A stretch of 41,087 nt of DNA, from the NCBI RefSeq assembly GCF_018860525.1, contig NZ_JAHKPM010000033.1, positions 1-41,087 of the forward strand. Reading direction: 5' to 3'. Below the pieces are notes generated by a model that saw nothing but the letters and a program-made list of their open reading frames with translations, was not told where the DNA came from and made no database searches. Origin of the DNA: Vibrio hepatarius (lineage in GTDB: Bacteria; Pseudomonadota; Gammaproteobacteria; Enterobacterales; Vibrionaceae). The translations under genes were made by a program, and so were the position numbers. Positions 8,811 through 20,980 of the stretch are shown here, piece by piece. The stretch's first letter is position 1. Each line of letters begins with the position of its first letter.

Positions 8811-9761
8811 ATGACCGAAACATTTAAGCACATTTCCGTATTACTGCATGAGTCTATCGATGGCTTAGCGATTAAGCCCGATGGTATTTACATCGATGGA
8901 ACTTTTGGACGTGGTGGGCATAGCCGCTACATCTTAAGTCAATTAGGAGAAAATGGGCGTTTGTTCAGTATTGACCGCGATCCTCAGGCTATTGCTGAGG
9001 CTAAAACTATCGATGATGCTAGGTTTACTATTATTCATGGCCCTTTCTCAGGCATGGCTGAATACGCGCAGCAGAGAGATTTAGTTGGAAAAGTTGATGG
9101 GGTCTTACTGGATCTTGGGGTGTCTTCTCCACAATTAGATGATGCGGAGCGTGGCTTTAGCTTTATGAAAGATGGACCATTGGATATGAGAATGGACCCA
9201 ACATCTGGTATACCGGTGTCACAATGGTTATTGGAAGCGGATCTTGATGATATTACCTGGGTTATTCGTGAATTTGGTGAGGACAAGCACGCCCGTCGTA
9301 TTGCTAAAGCAATAGTTAACTATCGAGAAAATGAAGAAAACGAACAGCTCATACGAACGAGTCAATTAGCAAAATTGATTTCCGATGTGGCTCCAAAAAG
9401 TTTTAAAGAAAAAAAACACCCAGCGACACGTACATTCCAAGCTCTTCGAATCTACATTAACAGTGAATTAGAAGAGATTGACACTGCATTAAAAGCAGCA
9501 GCAAGTATTCTTGCGCCAAAGGGTCGCTTATCAGTCATAAGTTTTCATTCCTTGGAAGATAGAATGGTAAAACGCTTTATCCGTAAAGAAAGTAAAGGGC
9601 CAGAAGTCCCTCATGGCATACCAATGACAGAAGCACAAATCAGTGCATTAGGTAGTGCAAATTTAACTGCGATTAGTAAAGCAATTAAACCTTCGCAGCA
9701 AGAAGTTGAACTCAATACAAGATCACGCAGTTCCATACTCCGTATTGCAGAAAAACTGTAG
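8811..9761 (+). CDS. rsmH: 16S rRNA N4-cytosine-1402 methyltransferase RsmH (MraW)
   Basis: RsmH methylates N4 of C1402 of 16S rRNA with S-adenosylmethionine. The 316-residue protein starts [15 protein letters not shown] and has the SAM-binding signature [12 protein letters not shown] (about 27-38), the second motif [15 protein letters not shown] and the C-terminal [14 protein letters not shown]. All match the family across its usual length. It is the first gene of the dcw cluster here because mraZ is absent. ftsL follows six bases after the stop. Confidence 0.96.
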   Translation: MTETFKHISVLLHESIDGLAIKPDGIYIDGTFGRGGHSRYILSQLGENGRLFSIDRDPQAIAEAKTIDDARFTIIHGPFSGMAEYAQQRDLVGKVDGVLLDLGVSSPQLDDAERGFSFMKDGPLDMRMDPTSGIPVSQWLLEADLDDITWVIREFGEDKHARRIAKAIVNYRENEENEQLIRTSQLAKLISDVAPKSFKEKKHPATRTFQALRIYINSELEEIDTALKAAASILAPKGRLSVISFHSLEDRMVKRFIRKESKGPEVPHGIPMTEAQISALGSANLTAISKAIKPSQQEVELNTRSRSSILRIAEKL

Positions 9762-9767
9762 ATAATC

Positions 9768-10085
9768 ATGAGTAAGCATGCCCCAAACCTGACTAAACTC
9801 ATCGCACTGGATCTTATTACTATTGGGCGGGTGCCTCTATTGGTTCTTACTTTGATTTTAGCTTCAGCAATGGCTGTTGTATTTACTACCCATCATGCAC
9901 GCCAAGCCATCACTGAAAAGGATTTGGCTCTTCAAGAGCGTGAGCGATTGGATAATGAGTGGCGTAATTTATTGCTTGAAGAGACGGCTTTAGCGGAGCA
10001 TAGTCGCGTTCAAGAAATTGCAAAGGATGAATTGCAAATGAAACGTCCAGATGCAGATAAAGAGGTCGTTATTGATTTACCATGA
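9768..10085 (+). CDS. ftsL: Cell division protein FtsL
   Basis: FtsL is a small bitopic inner-membrane protein of the FtsQLB division complex that helps activate FtsWI. The 105-residue sequence has a short cytoplasmic segment, one membrane helix (about 22-39) and a periplasmic heptad-like stretch (about 44-80, THHARQAITEKDLALQERERL). The size and position between rsmH and ftsI support the call more than the sequence, as FtsL is poorly conserved. The TGA stop overlaps the ftsI ATG. Confidence 0.92.
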   Translation: MSKHAPNLTKLIALDLITIGRVPLLVLTLILASAMAVVFTTHHARQAITEKDLALQERERLDNEWRNLLLEETALAEHSRVQEIAKDELQMKRPDADKEVVIDLP

Positions 10086-11827
10086 GCAAAAGTAAAGTAC
10101 CTCCTGCCACTAAGAATGCTTCTAAGAAAAAGCCTACGCTTTCTGAACAACCAAGTCTTATACGTTGGCGTTTTTATTTAGTATTGCTTGTTATGTTTGC
10201 AGCATTTTCAGCGCTCATCGCTCGAATTGCTTATATCCAAATTATTGAGCCAGATAACCTTATTCAGCAAGGTGACTTACGCTCGGTTCGGGCTAAAACA
10301 ATTCATTCTGCTCGAGGTATTATCTCTGATCGTAATGGTGAACCGCTTGCTGTTAGCGTTCCTGTCGAAGCTGTGTGGGCAGATCCTGTCACAATTTTTA
10401 AGCATGATGGCTTTGCAAATATGGATCGATGGTATGCATTGGCCGATGTTTTAGGCCTTGACCGTAAGGAAATGATCGGAAAAATTCATAAGAATAAATC
10501 TCGCCGCTTTATTTACCTTCAGCGTCAAGTAAGTCGTGCTATGGCCAATTATATTAGGGAATTAAAACTTGCAGGGGTTGGACTTAAAGCCGAGTCACGT
10601 CGATATTATCCAACTGGTGAAGTCAGTGCCCATTTGGTTGGTGTAACGGGTATTGATGGGCATGGTTTGGAAGGAGCTGAGCGCAGTTATGATAAGTGGC
10701 TGACTGGAGAAGCGGGTAAACGTATTATCCGTAAAGACAGGTATGGTCGAGTTGTTGAGAATATTTCTCTTGAAGAACGAGAGCAAGGTAAGCATCTTGA
10801 ATTGACCATTGACCAAAGAATTCAAGCCATTGCCTATCGCTCGATTAAGCAGGCAGTTGCGGATTATCGAGCTACATCCGCTACAGCAGTTATCCTAGAT
10901 GTGAATACTGGTGCAGTATTAGCTATGGTTAACGCCCCCTCATATAACCCCAATAATCGCTCTGAACTTCAGTCTGCAAAGATGCGAAACCGTGCAATAA
11001 CCGATGCATTTGAACCTGGATCAACCGTTAAGCCTTTTGTCGTTTTAGCAGCACTTGAAAATGGTATTGCCACTAAAGATACCGTTATTGATACAGGTAA
11101 CGGTATTATGCCTATTGGTGGGCAAAAGGTGCGTGATGTTTCTAAAGTAGGTAAAGCAGATTTACGCACTATATTGAAAAAATCCAGTAATGTTGGGGTT
11201 GCTAAGTTAGCTTTGGATATGCCTCTCGAAGCTTTGCTTGGAATGTATAGCTCGGTAGGGTTTGGGGAATTGTCAGGACTTAATCTTGTGGGAGAAACGC
11301 AGGGCATTTTCCCTAACCGACGTCGCTGGTCTAAGTTTGAAATTGCCACTCTGTCATATGGCTATGGGTTAGCAATTACCCCTCTACAATTAGCTCATGC
11401 ATACGCGACCTTAGGTAATCATGGGAAATACCAGCCTATTCATATTATTGAAAGTAATCAACAAGACTTATCACGTCAGGTGATTGATAAAGAAAATGCC
11501 GATTTAGTGTTAGATATGCTTGAGTCAGTGACTCAACTGGGAGGAACCGCTACGAAGGCGGCAGTCCCAGGCTATAGAGTGGCAGCAAAAACTGGGACCT
11601 CAATAAAAGCAATTGCAGGGGGATATGGAGATGAGTATTTTGCTTATACTGCAGGCATTGCACCTGTCAGTAATCCCCAAATAGCGGTTGTCGTGGTTGT
11701 TAATGAGCCTCAAGGTGATAACTATTATGGTGGATCGGTGGCTGGACCTGTATTTGCTGAAATCCTAAAGGGTACATTGCAAATTCTTAACATTGCCCCT
11801 GATGAAAATAGATTTAAGAAAGATTAA
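10082..11827 (+). CDS. ftsI: Septal peptidoglycan transpeptidase FtsI (PBP3)
   Basis: FtsI is the class B penicillin-binding protein that crosslinks septal peptidoglycan together with the glycosyltransferase FtsW. The 581-residue protein has a basic cytoplasmic tail, one membrane helix (about 30-50), the non-catalytic pedestal domain and the transpeptidase domain. All active-site motifs are present: STVK with nucleophile Ser314, SSN at 368-370 and KTGT at 503-506. These match the spacing in E. coli PBP3. It overlaps ftsL by four bases and is followed 12 bp later by murE. Confidence 0.97.
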   Translation: MSKSKVPPATKNASKKKPTLSEQPSLIRWRFYLVLLVMFAAFSALIARIAYIQIIEPDNLIQQGDLRSVRAKTIHSARGIISDRNGEPLAVSVPVEAVWADPVTIFKHDGFANMDRWYALADVLGLDRKEMIGKIHKNKSRRFIYLQRQVSRAMANYIRELKLAGVGLKAESRRYYPTGEVSAHLVGVTGIDGHGLEGAERSYDKWLTGEAGKRIIRKDRYGRVVENISLEEREQGKHLELTIDQRIQAIAYRSIKQAVADYRATSATAVILDVNTGAVLAMVNAPSYNPNNRSELQSAKMRNRAITDAFEPGSTVKPFVVLAALENGIATKDTVIDTGNGIMPIGGQKVRDVSKVGKADLRTILKKSSNVGVAKLALDMPLEALLGMYSSVGFGELSGLNLVGETQGIFPNRRRWSKFEIATLSYGYGLAITPLQLAHAYATLGNHGKYQPIHIIESNQQDLSRQVIDKENADLVLDMLESVTQLGGTATKAAVPGYRVAAKTGTSIKAIAGGYGDEYFAYTAGIAPVSNPQIAVVVVVNEPQGDNYYGGSVAGPVFAEILKGTLQILNIAPDENRFKKD

Positions 11828-11839
11828 TAGAGAAACGAG

Positions 11840-13324
11840 ATGGCTAAATCACTTACTCTAATTGAGCTACTTGCGCCTTGGTTAGATTTTTCTGCTGAGA
11901 AAAAATTGGATTTTATAGTTGAACAGCTTGAGCTAGATAGCCGGCAGATTAAACCTGGATATACTTTTGTGGCGATTAAGGGGCATGTTGTTGATGGACG
12001 GCAATTTATCGATTCAGCAATTACTCACGGGGCAAATGCGATTATCGCTGAAGCTGAAGACTCAAGTAACCATGGTCAATTGGAATGGCGGGAAAATGTG
12101 CCGGTGGTGTATGTTGAGGGTTTGAATAAGCACCTTTCTCATATGGCTAAACAGTTGATGCCACTTAAGAGTAATCGTTTGATCGCGGTGACAGGTACCA
12201 ATGGTAAAACCACTATCACTCAATTGATAGCCCAGTGGTTAGATCTTTTAGGTCAAAAATCAGCAGTACTTGGTACCACTGGGAATGGGTTTCTTGAGGC
12301 TCTAAAACCAGCCGTCAATACTACTGGGAATGCTGTGGACATTCAACATACTCTGTTTGATCTAGAGCATCAGGGTGCCCAATACACAGCAATGGAGGTG
12401 TCGTCTCATGGCTTGGCACAAGGCAGGGTTAAAGCTCAACGTTTTGCCGTGGGTGTATTTTCTAATTTAAGCCGTGATCATCTAGATTATCATGGCACTA
12501 TGGGGCAATACGCCTTGGCTAAACGCTCACTTTTTACTGATCATCATTGTGCTCGTGCTGTAATCAATATTGATGACTCTGTTGGTGCTTCTTGGGCTAA
12601 GGAAATGGAGGATTGTATCCCAGTTTCCTTGTCGCCAATTACAAATGGTCAGGGAGTGTTTGCTACTAAGGTAGCGTATTCTGAAGTTGGGATTGAATTG
12701 ACCTTTTCAGGCCAGTTTGGCAGTGGTTATTTCACGGTTCCTTTAATTGGTCAATTTAATGCCTGTAACGTATTGGTGGCTCTGGCAACCATTCTATCTC
12801 TCGGGTTTGATAAAAACACCTTAATAGATACTGCCAGTAAGTTGACATCAGTTTTGGGCCGGATGGAGTTATTTCAAGCGATAGGCAAAGCTAAAGTAGT
12901 GGTCGATTACGCTCATACTCCTGATGCATTGGAGAAAGCACTTTTAGCTCTTAAGAATCATTGCAAAGGAAAATTATGGGTGATTTTTGGTTGCGGAGGT
13001 GATCGAGATAAGGGAAAACGCCCTATGATGGCATCTATCAGTGAGCTACTCGCGGATAAAATCATTTTAACTGATGATAACCCTCGTAGCGAATCACCTG
13101 CAGAAATTATGCAAGATATGTTGGCCGGAATGAGATTTCCCACAAAAGCGATAGTGGAACATGATCGTTATCAAGCTTTAGCTCATGCTCTGCAGCATAG
13201 TCATGCTGACGATATAATCTTATTAGCAGGCAAAGGCCATGAAGATTACCAGATTAGCGGCAACAAAAAGCTTCATTATTCTGATCGAGAATCGGCCTTA
13301 CAACTTTTGGAGCTAACCTTATGA
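11840..13324 (+). CDS. murE: UDP-N-acetylmuramoyl-tripeptide synthetase MurE (meso-DAP adding)
   Basis: MurE adds meso-diaminopimelate to UDP-MurNAc-L-Ala-D-Glu in the cytoplasm. The 494-residue ligase shows the ATP-binding GTNGKTT at 119-125, and the motif DNPR at 413-416, which marks enzymes specific for meso-DAP rather than lysine. GKGHEDYQ lies near the C terminus. DapB, which supplies DAP precursors, is encoded later in this window. Its TGA stop overlaps the murF start as ATGA. Confidence 0.97.
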   Translation: MAKSLTLIELLAPWLDFSAEKKLDFIVEQLELDSRQIKPGYTFVAIKGHVVDGRQFIDSAITHGANAIIAEAEDSSNHGQLEWRENVPVVYVEGLNKHLSHMAKQLMPLKSNRLIAVTGTNGKTTITQLIAQWLDLLGQKSAVLGTTGNGFLEALKPAVNTTGNAVDIQHTLFDLEHQGAQYTAMEVSSHGLAQGRVKAQRFAVGVFSNLSRDHLDYHGTMGQYALAKRSLFTDHHCARAVINIDDSVGASWAKEMEDCIPVSLSPITNGQGVFATKVAYSEVGIELTFSGQFGSGYFTVPLIGQFNACNVLVALATILSLGFDKNTLIDTASKLTSVLGRMELFQAIGKAKVVVDYAHTPDALEKALLALKNHCKGKLWVIFGCGGDRDKGKRPMMASISELLADKIILTDDNPRSESPAEIMQDMLAGMRFPTKAIVEHDRYQALAHALQHSHADDIILLAGKGHEDYQISGNKKLHYSDRESALQLLELTL

Positions 13325-14679
13325 TCCCTTTCACTCTGACGCAATTAGTAGAAGTAATTGATGCTGAGCTGGTAGGTGATGATACTGTGATTCAACATAT
13401 ATCAACGGACACTAGAACTATAGAGACAGATTCTCTGTTTGTTGCTTTGGTCGGAGAACGATTTGACGCCCATGATTTTGTACATCAGGCGGTATCATCT
13501 GGTGCCATAGCTTTGCTAGTCAATCATCGTATTGATATTCAAGTTCCTCAGTTATTGGTGAAGGATACCAAAACTGCATTGGGTAAATTAGGTCAATTTG
13601 TTCATCAAGTGTGTCAGACTCCGACGGTTGCTATCACAGGGAGCTGTGGTAAAACAACAGTCAAGGAAATGGTGGCCAGTATCATGTCTCAGCAAGGGCG
13701 GGTACTTTATACCTCGGGTAATTTCAATAATGATATTGGAGTACCGCTGACTTTACTGCGCTCTCAACCAGAAGATGACTGTGCTGTTATCGAATTGGGT
13801 GCCAATCATATTGGTGAAATTGCATATACCACTCAATTGGTAAGACCGGATGTTGCCCTAGTCAATAATGTAGAAGCGGCCCACTTGGAAGGCTTTGGTT
13901 CTATGGAAGGGGTTAAGAAAGCGAAGGGAGAAATCTATCAGGGACTAAAATCTGGCGCAGTGGCTATCGTTAATTTGGATAGTCATGGTGGTAAGCTATG
14001 GCAAAGTATATTGTCTGACAAAACAGTGAAGACATTTTCACTCTCTGATAACAGTGCACAATATAAAGCACGTAATCTAACAATAAACATCAATGGTATG
14101 ACTTCTTTTACCATTGATACTCCTCAAACCAGCTTTGATGTGTCTTTAGGGATCATTGGGCAGCATAATGTCGCAAATGCGCTTGCGGCAACAGCGCTTT
14201 CAGTCGAGTTGGGTGCATCATCAGAAATGATTGCTTTGGGTTTGGAGGCTTTATCTAAAGTAAAAGGAAGAGTGGAAAGTATCGAGCTTAGTGAGAATAT
14301 TAAGCTGATAGATGATAGTTATAATGCCAGTGTTCCCGCTATGAAAGCGGCTGCAGATCTACTGAATGGGTTTGATGGTATACGTTGGCTTATTTTGGGC
14401 AATATGGCTGAATTGGGTAAGGAAAGTCTTGCACTTCACCGCCAAGTCGGTGAACATGCGGCCCCATTTAAATTTGAATATGTGCTTACTTATGGAGCAG
14501 ATGGCATAGCAATTAGCGACGTTTGCTACGGTAAGCATTTTGATACTCATGAAAGCATGATTGAGTTTATTAAGCAGCACATTGTCCAGCATCGCGGCCC
14601 TCAAACATTATTGGTTAAAGGGGCAAACAGTGCTGGAATGAGTAAAATTGTCGCTGCGATGAAGGAGATGTATACATGA
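13321..14679 (+). CDS. murF: UDP-MurNAc-tripeptide:D-alanyl-D-alanine ligase MurF
   Basis: MurF attaches the D-Ala-D-Ala dipeptide, completing the UDP-MurNAc-pentapeptide. The 452-residue protein carries the Mur-ligase ATP loop GSCGKTT at 107-113, [15 protein letters not shown], the metal-site region [10 protein letters not shown] and the C-terminal [14 protein letters not shown]. It overlaps murE by four bases at the start and mraY by four at the end. D-Ala-D-Ala must come from a Ddl encoded elsewhere, since no ddl gene is in this cluster. Confidence 0.97.
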   Translation: MIPFTLTQLVEVIDAELVGDDTVIQHISTDTRTIETDSLFVALVGERFDAHDFVHQAVSSGAIALLVNHRIDIQVPQLLVKDTKTALGKLGQFVHQVCQTPTVAITGSCGKTTVKEMVASIMSQQGRVLYTSGNFNNDIGVPLTLLRSQPEDDCAVIELGANHIGEIAYTTQLVRPDVALVNNVEAAHLEGFGSMEGVKKAKGEIYQGLKSGAVAIVNLDSHGGKLWQSILSDKTVKTFSLSDNSAQYKARNLTININGMTSFTIDTPQTSFDVSLGIIGQHNVANALAATALSVELGASSEMIALGLEALSKVKGRVESIELSENIKLIDDSYNASVPAMKAAADLLNGFDGIRWLILGNMAELGKESLALHRQVGEHAAPFKFEYVLTYGADGIAISDVCYGKHFDTHESMIEFIKQHIVQHRGPQTLLVKGANSAGMSKIVAAMKEMYT

Positions 14680-15758
14680 TTATTTGGCTTGCAGAGCTTC
14701 TACAGCCATACTTTTCATTCTTCCGCCTATTTGAATATTTGTCTTTTCGAGCCATCGTGAGTGTTTTGACCGCTTTGGGTCTATCTCTATGGATGGGCCC
14801 TCGCCTTATCAAGCGATTGCAGATGCTTCAAATTGGTCAAGTAGTTCGAGAGGAAGGGCCGGAATCTCATTTTAGCAAACGTGGCACTCCAACTATGGGA
14901 GGGCTAATGATTTTAACGGCAATTATTACGACAGTTCTTGTTTGGGCTGATTTGTCCAATCCGTATGTTTGGGCGGTATTGGCCGTTCTAGCTGGCTATG
15001 GTGTGGTGGGTTTTGTTGATGACTACCGTAAAGTTGTGAACAAAGATACTGATGGCCTTATTGCTCGCTGGAAATATTTTTGGCAGTCTGCAATAGCTTT
15101 AGTGGTTTCGTTTGCTTTGTATGCTTATGGCAAGGATACGACAGCAACTCAGCTAGTCGTCCCTTTCTTCAAGGATGTTATGCCTCAGCTTGGCCTTTTC
15201 TATATAGTGCTCAGCTATTTTGTTATTGTTGGAACAAGTAATGCGGTTAACCTTACCGATGGTTTGGATGGGTTAGCCATTATGCCAACAGTACTTGTTT
15301 CTGCAGGTTTTGCCGCGATTGCTTGGGCAACAGGTAACGTTAACTTTGCGAACTATTTACATATTCCTTATGTACCTCTAGCTTCTGAACTGGTAGTTGT
15401 TTGTACCGCAATGGTCGGTGCTGGCTTAGGGTTTTTATGGTTTAACACTTATCCGGCACAGGTTTTCATGGGGGATGTAGGCTCACTTGCTCTTGGTGGA
15501 GCTCTTGGGACTATAGCGGTACTCGTACGTCAAGAGTTTGTTCTTGTCATTATGGGAGGCGTATTTGTCATGGAGACTTTATCTGTGATTCTCCAAGTCG
15601 GCTCATATAAACTAAGAGGCCAGCGCATTTTTCGGATGGCTCCAATTCACCATCACTATGAATTAAAAGGTTGGCCAGAGCCCCGCGTTATTGTGCGTTT
15701 TTGGGTCATCTCAATGGTACTAGTACTCGTTGGTTTAGCGACACTGAAAATACGTTAA
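14676..15758 (+). CDS. mraY: Phospho-MurNAc-pentapeptide translocase MraY
   Basis: MraY transfers phospho-MurNAc-pentapeptide to undecaprenyl phosphate, making lipid I at the inner membrane. The 360-residue polytopic protein has the full family pattern: KRGTPTMGG near 68-76, the catalytic VDDYRK at 114-119 with Asp115/Asp116, [29 protein letters not shown] and the cytoplasmic histidine loop [13 protein letters not shown]. It overlaps murF by four bases and is followed 11 bp later by murD. Confidence 0.98.
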   Translation: MIIWLAELLQPYFSFFRLFEYLSFRAIVSVLTALGLSLWMGPRLIKRLQMLQIGQVVREEGPESHFSKRGTPTMGGLMILTAIITTVLVWADLSNPYVWAVLAVLAGYGVVGFVDDYRKVVNKDTDGLIARWKYFWQSAIALVVSFALYAYGKDTTATQLVVPFFKDVMPQLGLFYIVLSYFVIVGTSNAVNLTDGLDGLAIMPTVLVSAGFAAIAWATGNVNFANYLHIPYVPLASELVVVCTAMVGAGLGFLWFNTYPAQVFMGDVGSLALGGALGTIAVLVRQEFVLVIMGGVFVMETLSVILQVGSYKLRGQRIFRMAPIHHHYELKGWPEPRVIVRFWVISMVLVLVGLATLKIR

Positions 15759-15769
15759 GGAAGTAGAGT

Positions 15770-17095
15770 TTGACTTTTGAACCTTGGCGAAATATTGATA
15801 GTGTTGTTGTTGTAGGGCTTGGAATTACCGGTCTCTCTGTGGTGAAGCATTTATCAAAGCTACCTTATGGCTTGACAGTTCGAGTAATCGATACCCGCAT
15901 GCAGCCACCAGGTGTTGAGGCATTGCCTAAAGGGGTAGATTTATATTGCGGCGGTTGGCCAGATGACTGGTTGGCCGATGTGGATCTTGTTGTGATTAAT
16001 CCTGGGATTGCCCTTAAAACACCAGAGATTCAACGAGCAATTCAGTTGGGTATCCCCGTTGTTGGAGATATCGAACTTTTTGCTTGGCAAGTAGATAAAC
16101 CAGTTCTCGCTATCACAGGATCAAATGGTAAGAGTACCGTCACTGATCTTGCTGGTGTGGTATCAAATGCCTCCGGTGTTAAGACCGCTATTGGAGGCAA
16201 TATAGGTGTTCCTGCACTTGATTTATTTAACCAAGATGCTGACCTCTATATTTTAGAGCTTTCAAGCTTTCAACTAGAGACGACGTCTAGTCTTTCATTG
16301 GTTGCTGCAGCTTTTCTGAATCTATCAGAAGATCATATGGACCGATATCCAGATATGGAGGCTTATCGACAGGCCAAGCTTCGAATTTTTAAACATGCTC
16401 AGGCTGGTCTAGTTAATGCCGACGATCTAGCGACTTACCCTGACAAAGAAGAGCTACGGTTGATCGAGTTTAGTTTGGTGAAAAAAACAGAGTTCTATGT
16501 TAAATCGATAGATGGAAAAGAATTCTTATACCATGGTGAGCATCAACTTCTTGCAGCGGATGAATTGAGTTTAGTTGGTAGGCATAATGTAGCAAATACA
16601 CTTGTGGTATTGGCATTGCTAGGTGAAGCTGGTGTGAATGTGACTGCTGGACTTGATTCACTAAAAAACTATACAGGGCTGACCCATAGGTGTCAGGTTA
16701 TCTCCTGTAAAAAAGGCGTTAAGTGGGTTAATGATTCCAAAGCAACAAATGTAGCGAGTACTTTAGCGGCTCTATCAGGATTGTCTCTTTCCGGTAAGTT
16801 ATATCTGTTAGTTGGTGGGGATGGTAAAGGCGCAGACTTTTCTGAACTCCAGTTGGTATTGCAAACTTTGGATGTTCAGCTGTGTTGTTTTGGACAAGAT
16901 GGCCGCCGTTTTATGCATCTAACCCAAAATTCAAAGTATTTTTCAACATTAGAAGACATCGTAGAGTGGGTTAGTCATAGAGTTGAGAGTGGCGATATGG
17001 TGATGTTATCACCTGCTTGTGCGAGCTTCGATCAATTTAATAATTTTATGGTGCGTGGTGAGGTATTTACTGCGTTAGTCAGACAGTACGCTTAG
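15770..17095 (+). CDS. murD: UDP-N-acetylmuramoylalanine-D-glutamate ligase MurD (TTG start)
   Basis: MurD adds D-glutamate to UDP-MurNAc-L-Ala. The 441-residue protein has an N-terminal Rossmann-like domain ([17 protein letters not shown]), the ATP loop GSNGKST at 117-123, [10 protein letters not shown], and the C-terminal [12 protein letters not shown]. The start codon is TTG: an in-frame TAG lies two codons upstream (15764-15766), no ATG is available in phase, and AAGGAAG (about 15758-15764) gives a good ribosome binding site. The rare start may lower MurD output relative to its neighbours. Confidence 0.96.
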   Translation: MTFEPWRNIDSVVVVGLGITGLSVVKHLSKLPYGLTVRVIDTRMQPPGVEALPKGVDLYCGGWPDDWLADVDLVVINPGIALKTPEIQRAIQLGIPVVGDIELFAWQVDKPVLAITGSNGKSTVTDLAGVVSNASGVKTAIGGNIGVPALDLFNQDADLYILELSSFQLETTSSLSLVAAAFLNLSEDHMDRYPDMEAYRQAKLRIFKHAQAGLVNADDLATYPDKEELRLIEFSLVKKTEFYVKSIDGKEFLYHGEHQLLAADELSLVGRHNVANTLVVLALLGEAGVNVTAGLDSLKNYTGLTHRCQVISCKKGVKWVNDSKATNVASTLAALSGLSLSGKLYLLVGGDGKGADFSELQLVLQTLDVQLCCFGQDGRRFMHLTQNSKYFSTLEDIVEWVSHRVESGDMVMLSPACASFDQFNNFMVRGEVFTALVRQYA

Positions 17096-17109
17096 TGTAA
17101 GCCATCATA

Positions 17110-18309
17110 ATGCAAATACGAGATTCGTTAGCAAATATTAGACGCTGGATGATAATGTCTTCTCCTGAAGTCTTGTTTGATCGTCAGTTGGTGTGGATTG
17201 CTTTGGGGCTTATGCTAACTGGTTTAGTGATGGTGACCTCGGCTTCATTTCCAATTAGTTCACGTCTTACAGACCAACCATTTCACTTCATGTTTCGCCA
17301 TGCAATATTTCTTTTGTTAGCTTTGTCTACAGCCAGTATTATACTTCAAGTCCCTCTGCGCAAATGGTCGCAGTATGGTTCGATATTATTAGGATTATCT
17401 TTTTTTCTTCTGGTCGTAGTATTAGTCGCTGGAAAGTCGGTGAATGGTGCGTCTCGATGGATACCCTTAGGTTTATTTAATTTGCAACCTGCAGAAGTTG
17501 CTAAATTATCGTTATTTATTTTTATGTCTGGTTATTTGGTCCGTAAACATCATGAAGTCAGGTCAAGTTTCTTTGGTGGTTTTATTAAACCTATTATCAT
17601 CTTCGGTACTTTAGCTAGTTTACTCTTACTGCAACCTGACTTGGGAACGGTGATTGTGATGCTAGTAACCTTGTTTGGAATGCTGTTTATTGCGGGGGCT
17701 AAATTAAGTCAATTTTTGGCACTCATGGTGGTGGGAATTTTATCAGTTGTCGCTCTGATACTACTTGAACCATATCGAGTAAGACGTGTGACCTCTTTTC
17801 TCGATCCTTGGGAAGATCCATTTGGCAGTGGTTACCAGTTAACGCAATCTTTAATGGCATTTGGTCGAGGTGAATGGCTAGGTCAGGGCTTAGGGAACTC
17901 AATTCAAAAGCTTGAATATTTACCTGAAGCTCACACTGATTTTGTCTTTGCGGTACTTGCAGAAGAGTTAGGTTTTATAGGTGTTGTATTGGTTCTTATT
18001 CTGATTTTTAGCCTGGTGATAAAAGCGGCTTTGATTGGGCGAAAAGCATTTGATAATGATTTACTGTTTGGTGGCTATTTAGCATTTGGAATAGGAATTT
18101 GGTTTGCTTTTCAAACTTTGGTAAATGTGGGAGCTGCTGCTGGTATGGTTCCAACTAAAGGTTTGACTTTGCCTTTGATCAGTTATGGTGGCTCTAGTTT
18201 GATTATCATGACGGTTGCTGTGAGCATATTATTACGAATCGATTTTGAATGTCGCGTTCGCGTCTTAAGTCAATTACCTAAAAAGAAAGAAAATGATGAA
18301 AAAAAATAA
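17110..18309 (+). CDS. ftsW: Septal peptidoglycan glycosyltransferase FtsW (SEDS family)
   Basis: FtsW polymerises lipid II at the division septum as partner of FtsI. The 399-residue SEDS protein has about ten membrane helices and the family signature segments: [32 protein letters not shown] (carrying the conserved Asp), the [16 protein letters not shown] loop and [18 protein letters not shown] near the end. An internal ATG at 17149 gives a shorter alternative N terminus. The first 13 residues are not well supported by a ribosome binding site. Its 3' end overlaps murG by 17 bases. Confidence 0.96.
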   Translation: MQIRDSLANIRRWMIMSSPEVLFDRQLVWIALGLMLTGLVMVTSASFPISSRLTDQPFHFMFRHAIFLLLALSTASIILQVPLRKWSQYGSILLGLSFFLLVVVLVAGKSVNGASRWIPLGLFNLQPAEVAKLSLFIFMSGYLVRKHHEVRSSFFGGFIKPIIIFGTLASLLLLQPDLGTVIVMLVTLFGMLFIAGAKLSQFLALMVVGILSVVALILLEPYRVRRVTSFLDPWEDPFGSGYQLTQSLMAFGRGEWLGQGLGNSIQKLEYLPEAHTDFVFAVLAEELGFIGVVLVLILIFSLVIKAALIGRKAFDNDLLFGGYLAFGIGIWFAFQTLVNVGAAAGMVPTKGLTLPLISYGGSSLIIMTVAVSILLRIDFECRVRVLSQLPKKKENDEKK

Positions 18310-19357
18310 ACGATTAATGGTAATGGCGGGCGGTACTGGAGGACATGTCTTTCCTGGTTTAGCCGTTGCCAAAAAGCTGCAACAGCATGGCTGGGATATT
18401 CGCTGGCTTGGAACGGCTGATAGAATGGAGGCTGAACTGGTTCCCAAACATGGAATTGAAATCGATTTTATTAAAGTCAAAGGGCTACGTGGACAGGGAA
18501 TACTACGTTTAATTCAAGCACCTTTTCAGATTATCAATGCTATTTTCCAAGCGAGAAGGCACATTAAATCTTGGCGGCCTGATGTTGTTCTTGGCATGGG
18601 AGGTTATGTCAGTGGACCAGGTGGTGTTGCCGCTAGAATATTAGGTGTCCCTGTCGTGTTACACGAACAGAATGCGGTCGCTGGGCTAACTAATCAGTGT
18701 TTATCTCGGATTGCATCTAAGGTATTTCAGGCTTTTCCTGGCGCTTTCCCAAATGCAGAAGTTGTGGGAAATCCAGTACGTGAAGATGTTGTTGCTCTTA
18801 GTTCTCCAGATCAAAGGATGGCTGAGCGTAAAGGTAATATCCGCATCTTGGTCATGGGTGGAAGTCAAGGCGCACAAATTCTAAATCGCATTATGCCAGA
18901 AGTCATGGCAAGATTAAGTATGGGATACGAAATACGTCATCAGGCAGGAAAAAACCGTCAGGTGGAAGTGGCATCTTTATACCAGCAATACCAAATTGAA
19001 CATTTTGATGTTGTAGAATTTATTGATGATGTGGCTGGTGCATACGCATGGGCTGATATACTTATTTGTCGTTCTGGTGCTTTGACTGTCTCTGAAGTGG
19101 CAGCAGCAGGGCTCGGAGCTGTATTTATTCCTTTTATGCATAAAGATAGACAGCAGGCTTTAAATGCCGATCACTTGGTTGAGTGTGGTGCGGCTAAGAT
19201 GATAGAGCAGCCAGAGTTGACAGTTGATAAACTCACTCAGCAAATACAACAACTTGATCGCCAACGCCTGCTTGAAATGGCAAACCGAGCACGTTCAACT
19301 GCTAGGTTAGATGCAGATAACAAAGTGGCTGAAGCCATTATTGCTCTAACAAATTAA
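18293..19357 (+). CDS. murG: UDP-GlcNAc:lipid I transferase MurG
   Basis: MurG is the peripheral membrane GT-B glycosyltransferase that converts lipid I to lipid II. The 354-residue protein has the N-terminal glycine-rich loop GGTGGH at 13-18, a second G loop with GMGGYVSGP, the HEQNAVAG segment and the donor-binding MGGSQGA and [16 protein letters not shown]. Two adjacent ATG codons (18293 and 18296) could start translation. The ribosome binding site lies inside the ftsW coding end (AAAGAAAG), so the two genes are probably coupled. Confidence 0.97.
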   Translation: MMKKNKRLMVMAGGTGGHVFPGLAVAKKLQQHGWDIRWLGTADRMEAELVPKHGIEIDFIKVKGLRGQGILRLIQAPFQIINAIFQARRHIKSWRPDVVLGMGGYVSGPGGVAARILGVPVVLHEQNAVAGLTNQCLSRIASKVFQAFPGAFPNAEVVGNPVREDVVALSSPDQRMAERKGNIRILVMGGSQGAQILNRIMPEVMARLSMGYEIRHQAGKNRQVEVASLYQQYQIEHFDVVEFIDDVAGAYAWADILICRSGALTVSEVAAAGLGAVFIPFMHKDRQQALNADHLVECGAAKMIEQPELTVDKLTQQIQQLDRQRLLEMANRARSTARLDADNKVAEAIIALTN

Positions 19358-19369
19358 CGAGAAATATCC

Positions 19370-20833
19370 ATGACAATTCAACATACTCAAGACTTAGCGC
19401 ACATTCGTGCCATGGTACCGGAAATGCGCCGTGTAAAATGTATCCATTTTATTGGTATCGGTGGTGCAGGAATGAGTGGTATTGCAGAAGTTTTGCTTAA
19501 TGAAGGCTACCAGATCTCAGGCTCTGACCTTGCGGATAATCAAGTAACTGAACGTTTGACCCAAAAAGGGGCAAAGATCTTTATTGGTCATAGTGAATCC
19601 AACATCCAGACAGCCAGTGTGGTGGTGGTATCGACTGCTGTGAGTGAAGAAAACCCTGAAATTTTAGCTGCGCGCGCGGCTAGGATTCCTATAGTACGTC
19701 GTGCTGAAATGCTTGCAGAACTAATGCGTTTTCGGCATGGAATTGCAGTGGCTGGAACGCACGGTAAGACAACTACAACAGCTTTAGTGACCCAGATATA
19801 CTCAGAAGCAGGCTTAGACCCAACATTTGTTAATGGTGGTTTAGTTAAAAGTGTTGGTGCTAATGCGCGTTTGGGATCAAGTCGTATCTTGATTGCAGAA
19901 GCTGATGAGAGTGATGCTTCTTTTCTGTATTTACAGCCTATGGTCAGTATTGTTACCAATATTGAATCTGACCATATGGATACTTATGGTGGCGATTTCG
20001 AGACACTAAAACAGACCTTTATTGATTTCTTACATAACTTGCCTTTTTATGGGCAGGCTATTGTTTGTATCGATGACCCAGTAGTACGAGAATTAATCCC
20101 AAGTATTAGTCGTCAAGTGATTACCTATGGTTTTGATGAGCAGGCTGATGTTCGTATTGAAAATTATAGCCAGCACGGCCAACAAGGTAAATTCACTGTA
20201 GTGCGTAATGGTCATGAAAATTTAGAGATTACTCTGAATATCCCTGGGCGGCACAATGCTCTTAATGCCGCGGCGGCAATTGCAGTCGCAACTGAAGACG
20301 ACATAAACGATGATGCGATTTTACGTGCTATGGCATCAACGCAAGGAACTGGACGGCGGTTTGAGCACTTAGGTGAATTTGAGACGGGCAGTGGTCATGT
20401 TATGTTGGTGGACGATTATGGCCATCATCCAACAGAAGTGGATGTGACAATTCACGCAGCTCGCAATGGTTGGAAGGAAAAACGTTTGGTGATGATCTTC
20501 CAACCACACCGTTATAGCCGTACACGGGATCTTTATGATGATTTTGCCAATGTACTTGAGCAAGTTGATGTCTTACTCATGCTAGATGTGTACTCAGCAG
20601 GTGAAAAGCCGATAGCAGGAGCAGATGGCCGCTCATTGTGCCGGACTATTCGTAGCCGGGGAAAGCTAGACCCCATTTTTGTTTCTGAGATCAGTGCATT
20701 ACCATCAGTTTTAGCAAATGTTTTGCAAGATGGTGACTTGGTGTTAACGCAAGGTGCTGGAGATATTGGCAAGGTAGCAAAGCAATTAGCCATGTATGAA
20801 TTAAGCTTAGAGAAAATGCGTTCCGGTGATTGA
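19370..20833 (+). CDS. murC: UDP-N-acetylmuramate-L-alanine ligase MurC
   Basis: MurC adds the first amino acid, L-Ala, to UDP-MurNAc. The 487-residue protein contains the UDP-binding motif GIGGAGMSG at 29-37, the ATP loop GTHGKTT at 129-135, [10 protein letters not shown] and the C-terminal [10 protein letters not shown] and [11 protein letters not shown]. In E. coli ddlB lies between murC and ftsQ. Here only 147 bp separate them and they contain a promoter rather than a gene. Confidence 0.97.
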   Translation: MTIQHTQDLAHIRAMVPEMRRVKCIHFIGIGGAGMSGIAEVLLNEGYQISGSDLADNQVTERLTQKGAKIFIGHSESNIQTASVVVVSTAVSEENPEILAARAARIPIVRRAEMLAELMRFRHGIAVAGTHGKTTTTALVTQIYSEAGLDPTFVNGGLVKSVGANARLGSSRILIAEADESDASFLYLQPMVSIVTNIESDHMDTYGGDFETLKQTFIDFLHNLPFYGQAIVCIDDPVVRELIPSISRQVITYGFDEQADVRIENYSQHGQQGKFTVVRNGHENLEITLNIPGRHNALNAAAAIAVATEDDINDDAILRAMASTQGTGRRFEHLGEFETGSGHVMLVDDYGHHPTEVDVTIHAARNGWKEKRLVMIFQPHRYSRTRDLYDDFANVLEQVDVLLMLDVYSAGEKPIAGADGRSLCRTIRSRGKLDPIFVSEISALPSVLANVLQDGDLVLTQGAGDIGKVAKQLAMYELSLEKMRSGD

Positions 20834-20899
20834 AAAAGTGAAATTTCTAATATTTGAGACAAATTATAGAATTAAAGTGTTATTTCTCAATTTCAATGT

Positions 20900-20927
20900 T
20901 TGATACTTTACATGACACCAGTATAAT
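20900..20927 (+). promoter_or_regulatory. Sigma70-type promoter upstream of ftsQAZ
   Basis: TTGATA (20900-20905), a 16-bp spacer and a perfect TATAAT (20922-20927) lie in the 147-bp gap between murC and ftsQ, about 54 bp before the ftsQ start. It gives ftsQ-ftsA-ftsZ a transcription start independent of the upstream mur genes. Confidence 0.75.
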
Positions 20928-20980
20928 CCAAAGGTTAATATAAGTACTATAAAACAGGTAAGGAATAAGGTCGCGATTGA

